From Heterotrichella gracilis (Eukaryota; Sar; Xanthophyceae; Tribonematales; Xanthonemataceae), in NCBI GenBank assembly GCA_032358255.1, contig JAULBX010021076.1:62001-126000 (forward strand): a stretch of 64,000 nt of DNA, written 5' to 3'. This document shows, piece after piece, positions 55,917-64,000 of the stretch (its first letter is position 1; each line of letters begins with the position of its first letter). The notes below the pieces were generated by a model, which had not been told where the DNA came from, searched no databases, and worked only from the letters and a program-made list of their open reading frames with translations. Made by a program: the position numbers and the translations under genes.

Positions 55917-58174
55917 TCACCGCCGCTCTACGCCAAAGCATGCTGCACGCACAGGGTCTGTTGTGCGCGGCAGCCTCTCCCCCGCCCGCCTGATGGCCGC
56001 GTCCAGTGCTGCAGCAGCCGCCTCCTGGCGCTCAGACAAGCGCTGCGCCTGCGACACAGAGGAGCATGTATGGCCATTGGACCTATGGGGTGGGAGCTGC
56101 CCCAGGGATGGCCATGGCGCTGCCGCAGGCTGAACTTGGAATGAGCACCGCGAATAGTGTGCACCATGCGGGTACCGGGGAAACAGCTGGTGGCACATCA
56201 ACCAGTGGACCAGGTAACCCTAAAAAAATTCCATATAAGAACCATGATAACACTGTCAATGCGATTCCCAATGCCCCATAGTGCCTTGGACATCGCAATC
56301 TATCACTACCACAGCACCAAACTACAGACTGGGTGGAGTGCCATATGGTTCACCCGATCTGACTATATGGGGCAAGCAGGGTCACAATAAGCAAACAGAA
56401 AGTCTCTGACTCTCTGCATTCATTTATGGCTGCACATACTGTGGCGCAAAGGGCACTTGGAGCTAAACACTGCCCATGTGGACGTCAAGGGTGACTCGTA
56501 AACTGCCTCATGGCATCGTACCTTGATCACCTCCTGAATTGGTGGGTGCGTGGGTTTCTCAGGCGGCGGCGGTTGCAGCAGCGTGGGCGCTGTACCAGGG
56601 GGCAAGCCAGGGCAGTAGAGCTTGCAGCTTGACAGGACCTGCACGGCATTCATACGATAGATTGAAACTGTGATCAGCAATTTCCTTTTCTCAACCAGAT
56701 CCTTCTGAGGTCTTATCTCTTTGGTGCCAGCTTGGCAAGGCTGATTGCTGATCTAGCTATGTGCCAGAACGCTTGTATGGATTGATACCAGACCCTAGCC
56801 AAGGGCTATTGCACCACCTGTGCTCACCCTAGCCAAGGGTATTTATACCAACCTCGCTCACCTTGCAGTCCTGCAGGTCCAGCTCCCCTAGGGTTTCGCT
56901 CCACAGCATGAGGGTTTCAAGCTGCGAGCAGCCCCGAAGGGACAGCGAGCTCAGGTGGGGGCAGTGGAGCAGCGCCTACACAGGAAGGGATCTTTGTTTT
57001 TTTGTTTTTGGATTACATGCACTTAGGATTAGTCACAGGGATGTGCCAACGTGTAAGAGTGGGAGGTGGGTGTGCGAGATGTGCGCATGTGGGTTGTGGG
57101 TGTGGGGGAAACATGAAGGTTTGGGATGGGCGTGCTGGGGGTGAGTGTGCCGGAGTGGGTGGGTGAGGAATGGATGTGATTGACGGACAGAATGGTCAAT
57201 TTGCATAATTCTGCGATATCAGCGCCCCTTACCTTGGTCAGGCCAGGGCAGTTGCTGAGGTTGAGGTGCTGCAGGCTGGCCGACTGCACAAACGCATACC
57301 CTAGCTTAGGGCAATTGCTCAGGTCAAGCGTGGTCAAACTGGGGCAGGCCGTGGCTGGAGACAGTGTGAAGGTAGACAGGTTCTGTGCCCCCCGGAAGTC
57401 TATAGCTTGCAGCTCTGGGGGTGATACCAACACTAGCTCTGCGGCGTTTGCATCAGTGACTGATGGTGAGAAGGCTATGCGCACTGCCTTGAGGGCAATG
57501 AGGATGCGGTCCCGCATGGCGCCCCACGTGGGCCAGGCGGCAGGGTCTGTGGGGCAAGGTGTGGTGGAGGTTTGAGGAGGTGTTGCTGTGTTGCAGTTTG
57601 ACGGTGTGGCAGTCATAAGCAGTCCCAGTGTGTGGGTGGTGAGTGTAGTGTACCGCCAGTTGCAAGGGTGTGAACAAGATGTTTTGGTTGTACACTGTGA
57701 GAGTCTACTAGTTGTTGTTGGAAAAGAGAGGTCAATGTTTGTCTTTACCTGGAAGGGCATCGAGTGTGCGTGCCCATATGCCTGAGGAGACAGCCTGTGG
57801 TGCACAGCCAGTGCAGTCAGCAAGCTGTGCAAGGTGGATGGGTGGCTCAAACAGACATATCATGCAGTATAAAGTAGAAGTTTTTAATAAAGTAGAAGTT
57901 TCCACGCAATTGCCTCTGTAGTGTGCACACTCTTGAGACAAATACCAACAGTGAGGGTGTCCAAGGCACTGACTGGCATCTCTCGGAATGTGAGAATGCT
58001 CCGCAAGCACACAGGAGCATACTAGTACCATACAAGCCTGGTTGAAACTCTTGGTAAGTAAAGCATTCGTATGCTTACCCGTTCCCAATATGGATCGTGT
58101 GGGGGCTCCTGGGGTTCCGAGGATGTTGCGCCCTTCTTGCCCTTTTTCCCGCCCTTCTTTGGTTTCGGAGGCAT
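55917..58174 (-). CDS. Leucine-rich-repeat (RNI-like) protein
   Basis: Small LRR protein of unknown role, probably a protein-binding solenoid. Exons in transcript order: 58174..58079, 57794..57749, 57546..57233, 56975..56862, 56638..56522, 56048..55917; 272 residues. The start is ATG with a Lys/Gly-rich head (MPPKPKKGGKKGKKG). A Trp-rich segment follows (PYWERAVSSGIWARTLDALPD then AWPTWGAM). Cysteine-containing LRRs run from about residue 95: LTTLDLSNCPKLG, LQHLNLSNCPGLT, LSSLSLRGCSQLE, LGELDLQDCK. This is the pattern of RNI-like/F-box-type LRRs, but no F-box is visible. A Pro-rich stretch and an Ala-rich helix (QEAAAAALDAAIRRA) end the protein. Family and partners are not identifiable further. 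Confidence 0.78.
56790..56866 (-). repeat. Duplicated intron segment beside RNI-like exon 4
   Basis: CCCTAGCCAAGGG occurs near 56793 and 56828, each followed by a CACC-containing donor-like context. Only the second flanks the true donor at 56861. Confidence 0.7.
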
Positions 58175-59099
58175 CTTGATGAACGGTCTCACGACCCAGT
58201 TCTTTTGCTTGTGGGCACGTTTAAAACGAACTCATATCGCTATATAGCTACATAGTTTGTCACACTACAGCATTATCTGGTCGACAGTGAGCACGCAAGT
58301 GTTAGTGCTAGAAAGGGATAACATGTGGATGGCGAAGACTGTATTGCACAAGTGTACTAAGGTCTCGGTACTCGACACATATACATATGTATGCAGACGT
58401 TGGTTGCTTCTTCGTGCTTACAAAGATGTGTGTGCATTGTGAACTTGGTACCTGATAGTAAGACCTCCCCCTTGCAACCCAGAGTGGCATTGTCCTCCCT
58501 TGCAACACTAGAGCACCACTCACTGGTTGAATAGGCGCATATCTCACTGTGTTATCACTGGCCAGTCAGAACCAGTGGGCATGCTTACAGATTTTGGTGT
58601 GAACCTAGCTTCCATACACGCCATGGTCTGGCACAGAAACACAACATGGCGCAACGCACCCTTCAACGTAAAAGCCTCCCAAAAGCCAGCTGAACCCCTT
58701 TTTCATGCTTTCCCTTGGCATCCATTGACAACCCAGCCACAGGTGCCACGCTTTCCCCAAGATACAATGTGCTGCACACCAAAGGGCTCTTAACCTGCTC
58801 CACAGAGGGGCCTGCCGACGCCTCACTCGCCTAACCCGCATGCCCAAAACCCATCAACTATTCATAACAGTACGAACCACTACCACAACATCCTTCAACT
58901 GCACAAGTCAGCAAAATGTTCACAGTAGTATGCAACCACTCTCAGATAGCCCCCAGACCAGCGGCCACTGACAACCACAATTTCAGGCGATGGTGCAGAC
59001 CGCACCCTCACCGCCACCAGCCCTGCTGCAGTGCGCAGCCCAGCACACCCTGCCCAGCCTGCAGCCCACACCCTCGACAGTGCCAACCTCCTTTGGCGT
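58175..59099. other. Upstream region of the RNI-like gene
   Basis: Contains the RNI-like promoter and the 3' UTR of the KH gene. No coding exon recognised. Confidence 0.55.
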
Positions 59100-61183
59100 T
59101 CACCAGGCACCGCCTCCCATCGGCATACCCATTGGAGCACCCAAGGCCAGGGTGTGGGGGGGCCCACCCGGGCGCTCCTTAGGTGGGTTGATCCGGATCT
59201 GGTGCGACACAAGCTCGGCGGCATGGACCACACGCTCAGCAGCGCCTACTAGCCTGCGGCACAAAAGGGGGGAGGGGTTGGTTAGGAGGTTTCCGGTAGG
59301 TTTGTTGCCAGGAATGGCTCACCGGGGTTGCGAAGGTGAACACCCTAAACCCTAGGTGCACTAGATTTGTTGCTAGTTTGCATTGGGTACACCCGGCAAT
59401 GAATACAGAAATGTGGCCTGAGCTGATTGGTGCAGTAGCAAGGCTCGGGGTGAGAGGGGTTGCAGAGCCAAGCCAAGTTATGTAAACCATGGGCATTGGC
59501 TATGACCCATGGCATAGGAATTGGCTGACACTACAGCAGGCAAGACAAGGGAGCATGGCGCATGGGCTGGCATGGAGTGGGAAGTGTTATCAGGGCGTGG
59601 GCACGACCATGGGCTGGCACAGCCACTGACATTGCAGGGCATGGAGCGGTAAATAATGGAATAACATGGACAGGGCATGGAGTGGCATGGGGCGGTAAAA
59701 GGTTGCGGTTTGGTGCCACGTACTGCACCACCCTGTCGTTGTCCAGTGCGCAAGGGGGCAGGTTCTCTGTGGGCAGCACCCGGATGTGTGCGCCTGACTG
59801 CTTGCGGTACATCTGGATGTGCTCGCCGCCCCTACGCACAAGGGGGTCATTCGTAACAACCCTAATCCCTAAACCCTAAATCCATGTGCACTTGACTGCG
59901 TTAGCAATTACGATGCATTTAAATGTGCTCGCCGCCCCTGCGCACATTAGAGCCATGCACAATAACCATTAAACCCCAATCCCCTGCAGGTTGCGGGTGT
60001 GCAGAGTGATAACACGTGCGGCTTGCGATTGAAGGTTGATGCACATTCCACAACACACCAGAGTCCCCACCATTGGTGAATGCATCCCACATGAGGCAGG
60101 CATGTAATCAAGCAACACCCCAACGTCTCAGGCATACACGGCACACACGCACTTTCCGATGATGCTCCCTGCCTGGGTGGCGCACACCAGGATCTTGACA
60201 GAGAAACCCCGTGGCAACCCCACGCCGTGCTCGCCGCCTGGGTCATCGCCCTCCAGCGCACGGGCGATGGCCAGCTTCAGCGCTTGCTGCACGCACACAG
60301 GAGCAGGCAGTGAAACCCTAGACCCAAAACCCTACTCACAGTCATTTTAGGTGGTTGTTGTGAGCAAATGGTGAATAAGACAGCACACATATCAGGCCCA
60401 CAAGCAAAACCCTACACATTGACCCGTAAACCCTCCAAAATGATCGGCAGTTGCAGTTAACTTTGCTCTTATGTAGCCAGTTGTCTGCTGATAAGATCGA
60501 GCTTTCAGTAGCCAAGCTGGCCTGGCCGGGTGAATGATTCACCTGGGGTAAAAACACGCCTATGCAGCCAAAAAAACAACCTGGCTGACCGCTCCACCCA
60601 CCCTCACCTGTGCCGGGTTGAGGTCGCTCTCATTGGGCGTGTCTGCTCGTGAGGAGATGATGACCACCCTGTCCTCGCACCCAGGGATCTGGTCGATCAC
60701 CTTCACCCGAGCACCCGTCTGGTCCCTGATCTGCTTCACAGCAGTCCCAAAGGACCCCGAAGTCACCTTGCTGCCATGAATCAGGAAGCGGACAACCGTC
60801 TCTGACTGGGGCTGCCCGGGAGCCGGCCGCTTGGTAGCGTACGCGTCTGCACTGGGGTCTGATTGGTGCGGTGCTGGGCGCTTGGCAGCGAAATGGCCTG
60901 GTGGGGGCTGGTCAAAGGCAGAGGCCTTGCGCTTGTGGTGCAGGTCTGGAGGGGTGGCCTGGGCATCGTGGAACCCTGTAGAGGGTTCCGTGGGGTTGTA
61001 GGGCTGCTCCACCGCTGCCTGGGCGCCAGTGGGGGTTTCTGCGCTGGGTTGTTGCTCGGGCTGGTACTGGGTTTCGGCCTGAGGCTCTGACGCAGGGGCA
61101 TCGACTGGAGCTGCAGTGTACGGCTGTTCAAGTTGGTGGCCGTTGGCTGTGAAGTGCTCAGGTGCCTGAGGTTGGTCAGCCAT
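59100..61183 (-). CDS. Two-KH-domain RNA-binding protein
   Basis: Predicted single-stranded RNA-binding protein of the PCBP/HEN4-like KH group. Exons in transcript order: 61183..60608, 60286..60153, 59831..59724, 59253..59100; 323 residues. After the ATG comes a disordered N-part of about 125 residues rich in Pro, Gln, Ala and Glu, with two similar KRPAP segments. KH1 (about 130-208) starts VVRFLIHGSK and has GXXG loop GSFG with TGARVKVI; the loop lacks the usual basic residues. KH2 (about 220-300) starts VKILVCATQAGSIIGKGGEHI with canonical GKGG, then SGAHIRVLP. An intron splits KH2 inside the GKGG codons. The tail is Pro/Met/Gly-rich. A post-transcriptional role is inferred from the family. 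Confidence 0.9.
59818..59945 (-). repeat. Copy of the KH gene exon 3 start
   Basis: TGTGCTCGCCGCCCCT(A/G)CGCACA occurs at 59818..59841 (true exon start plus acceptor) and 59923..59946. A TTTAGGG-like run lies between them. Confidence 0.82.
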
Positions 61184-62264
61184 ACTTGATGGTCTGGTAG
61201 GGGCTTGCCAAGGGTGGACAGGTCGAAACCAACTTGTGGGTTTCAGGCCAGGAGGTGATGGCTGATGGTACCAGTACTGTAGTCAGCAGAAAGCGGATAG
61301 ACAGTTTTTGAGAATTGCAGCCAGGCGTTGGTGCAAGACGATAAGTTGTCCTTACAACTTGTGTGAATCCTTAACTTGGCGGACCATGGTTGTGGGTCAG
61401 GATGTCCCGACAACTGTGCAGCATTAGTGCCGATGCCAAAGCCAAAATGCCACGCAGACGCAATAGCAATAAAGTACAGGTTGGATGGCTTCTTCAACGG
61501 CACTTATGTTGGTGCTTTAAAATGCATGCATGCGCTTCATTAGTGACCTGTGAGCTTGCCCGTTATCTGTTTTGTGATGCACTCCCCTGCTCGCCGCCAG
61601 ACCCACACCCGCCATCCAAGATGGCAGCCACTGATATACTATTTGTAATGCATTTCATAAGCACCACAGTCTAATTCCTTGAACTGCCAGTGAGCCAAGA
61701 TTGGTTGCTTAGGCCAAAGCCCCATGCATTGGAGTATCAGGGCCCGCCATGCCTTATTGCCTAGGCAGACTGGCCTGCAGCACTGTGTGCAGCACATCTA
61801 CAGCTGGCTTGCGCACCATCCTTAGCCATAGCGCAGCGGCCAACAAGCCTGCACAGCACCTGTGCCTCCAAACTCACCAGGCATCGCCAGCCTGGCACAT
61901 CCCGCACAGCGCAACCCACAGTTTGCCCTGCCACCCATCAAGTTGTGACCCGTTATGCATGACAGGCACTTGAAGCATGTCGCCACACACACGGGCCACG
62001 GGCTTTGGTGCATTGTGTACCCTGGCCATTGCGCTACTGGTGCAATGGTATGTTTCGCGGAGAGAGTATGTTACAGCGGGCAGGCGTGTCGCGCCCTCCG
62101 GGTCACGCCACGTGCAGGACCAACGCCTCAACACCAGGCACAGCTCAACACTAGGCCAGCAACCGGTCAAAGGGTTGTTGCAAACCCTAGCAAACCCTCA
62201 TGCTGGTGACCACCTGAGAGCCATAGCAGGCCAGCAAGCTGGTAGGCCAGCGTCTCGCCAGTGC
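61184..62264. other. Upstream region of the KH gene
   Basis: Contains the KH promoter and the eL27 3' UTR. No coding exon recognised. Confidence 0.55.
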
Positions 62265-63854
62265 TCAGAAGCGCAGCTTTGTGAAGAACCACCTGTTCTT
62301 GCCGCTCTTGAACTTCTCCTCCATGCGCTTCTTGGCCTCCTGCGGGGGACCATGGGAAAAATTGTGGTAAAGCATTGGTATATTGCGGTCCGACGTGGGG
62401 CCTGCCTTGGTGTGGGTATCTCACACTGCTGAACCAACTATGAGGCTTTGAAAGATAAAACACCAGCGGTCCGGTGCCACCTGTATGCTGCCATGATGTC
62501 TTGGCACACTGCTGTGGTATCGGTGTGCACCGAGCGGCGCCATAAATTCCCACCGCCCAACTCTCTGCTGCTTGTGCAAGGCCTTGCTGCTGGCGGCGTG
62601 TGGTTCCTGCCAGCCTCCCGTACTGCTGTTGCCCCCCAAAACGCCCAGCAGCTGCTCCCCACACTTGGCCAGCATCCCCCATCCCCCCACCCACCACACC
62701 ACACCCACAGTCACCATCCCAAGCAGACGCCCCCCACCGCCCCATCACCCCCCCTTCCCTTTCCTCACCTTGCGCGCCTCCACCTTCTTGGTTGCGTTCT
62801 CGTTGATGTCCGCGGTGACCACGTCCTTGAGGTCCACGTCAAGGGTGTAGCGGGTGGGCATGAGGTGTTGGTAGTTCACGGTCTTGATGAAGGTCTGCGC
62901 GGTGGAGGTGGGGATGGCGTGAGCAAAATGGCGCACAGAATGAGGTTGGTGCACGCCGTGTTTGCAGGCAGCGCCACAGCACTTGGAAGTGTGTCCATTA
63001 ATGCGCGCTGTGTGAGTGGTGCGAGGAGTGGCTGGTGCGATGGTCTAATGGGAGCGGCGTGGGTGGTGCTGGTGGGTGCTCGGGCGGGGGCTGGCGGCAC
63101 TGTGCACACAGACACTACAGCAGCCACTTTGGGAGATGGAGTGGTGCGAGGAGGCATTTAACAGGCGCATGGCCTGGTGCACGTGCGTGTGTGCCCACCT
63201 TGATGCTCGACCTCTTGGCCTGGGTCTTGAGGGAGGTCTTCTTGGTGACCTGCAGGGGTTGGTCAGATGGGTGTTAGCGGAGACATGTTGAGAACCATAA
63301 ACCAAAGGCCCTGGACCCCTAACTTATTGGTAGTACTGGATTGCCAGCTGCTGCTCAGGTGCTGGATGAGAACGGGCGGTGTGGGTTCACAGGAGAATTG
63401 CAAGGTGAATGGTGCCTGCTGACGGCGTCCACCAGGGGTTGCTGATAGGAGTAAAAAGCCGCAGCACACCCTGCAAACGTGCCACTGCACTAGTTGGCTG
63501 CCATCGGCTGGGCTGCTATTAGGGTTCTGGATGTAATCCAGGCTTTGCTGCTGGCCAGTTGAGTTGGGTTGGGCTGGTACAACCCATCATCCCGTTGCTG
63601 CCACTGCTTCCCCACACACTACTACTACGAGTGCGGCCCCAACGTGTTTCTCATCCTTGCAATAAGCTGTTGCTTTACCGTATTTCCTGCTGCTGTATCT
63701 GATATATGATATGTACCTTGCGGGGCTCCTTTGACAGGCCCACCACCAATGCATGGCCATAGGGTCTGCTGGAGGTGCCATCGTCGTGGTGCTTCACGAT
63801 GACGGCCTTCTTGCCGGCATAGCGGCCGGTGAGGAGGATCACCACCTTGCCGGG
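62265..63854 (-). CDS. 60S ribosomal protein eL27, lacking only its first exon
   Basis: Conserved cytosolic large-subunit ribosomal protein. Exons in transcript order within the window: 63854..63717, 63249..63199, 62894..62769, 62339..62265; 129 codons plus stop. Diagnostic segments: [54 protein letters not shown] and the C-terminus [11 protein letters not shown]. eL27 is usually about 135-136 residues beginning MVKFLK, so the missing first exon should encode only about six residues and lie beyond 64000. All exon joins are in phase 0. High conservation and compact exons suggest strong expression. Confidence 0.97.
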
Positions 63855-64000
63855 CTGCGGGTGGGGAGCAAAACAGCAAGGTGAGAAGACTCATAGACAT
63901 GGGTTCGCAGGTGATGTGGGTTGTGGGGTCCATGCAACCCCGATTGTGAAGCTGATGTTACTGTATCCATTCCAAGAGCAGCAGGCGCAACGTGTAGGGC
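63855..64000 (-). other. First eL27 intron, truncated by the window
   Basis: Begins upstream of the acceptor at 63855 (CCCGCAG before the Pro codon). I could not find a MVKFLK-type exon before the window end. Confidence 0.7.

Overview
This window is nuclear DNA from a photosynthetic eukaryote, most likely a green alga (Chlorophyta). The genes are GC-rich and cut into many short exons by small GT-AG introns. The products include plant-type families: a GT77/XEG113-like arabinosyltransferase, a MATE transporter, an ERCC6L2/Switch2-type SNF2 protein, a tail-anchored cytochrome b5, ribosomal eL27 and a KH-domain protein. Short runs of the plant/algal telomere word TTTAGGG are scattered through the introns. 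I saw no bacterial operons, CRISPR array or complete transposon. Species cannot be fixed from the sequence alone.

Layout. 0-7 kb, plus strand: the 3' part of class II fumarase and a TauD/TfdA-like dioxygenase with a TATA-like box and probable 5'UTR intron. 8-22 kb, minus strand: a Fringe/GT31-like glycosyltransferase, a GT77/XEG113-like glycosyltransferase and a drug/metabolite-type (EamA) transporter, possibly a secretory-pathway glycosylation group. 22.6-31.6 kb, plus strand: a large SNF2 helicase-like gene with an internal cysteine-rich insert. 32.5-37.2 kb, plus strand: a lineage-specific locus with a small multi-exon gene, a roughly 330-bp inverted repeat built from its own exon, a broken gene copy, and an intronless SAP-like gene whose 3' end matches the broken copy. 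38.5-44.3 kb, minus strand: a ten-exon MATE transporter with heavily duplicated exon edges. 46-53.1 kb, minus strand: a 14-exon gene joining leucine-rich-repeat-like segments to a PIN-nuclease-like domain. 54.1-54.9 kb, plus strand: cytochrome b5. 55.9-61.2 kb, minus strand: an LRR/RNI-like protein and a two-KH protein. 62.3-64 kb, minus strand: eL27 lacking only its first tiny exon.

The most unusual feature is architectural. In at least eight genes the intron beside an exon carries one to three extra copies of that exon's edge, including the splice site, often separated by TTTAGGG-like spacers. In the MATE gene the copies keep the AG acceptor and a recognisable in-frame peptide. The second stand-out is the 33.4-33.7 kb foldback: one arm is a coding exon and the other a diverged inverted paralogue of it, which is the expected structure for a hairpin-RNA source.

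Exon joins were derived by hand from splice sites, reading-phase continuity and family similarity. Phase closes exactly in every full multi-exon model. The least certain parts are the 5' end of the SNF2 gene, exons 7 and 10 of the LRR-PIN gene, and the whole 32.5 kb gene.
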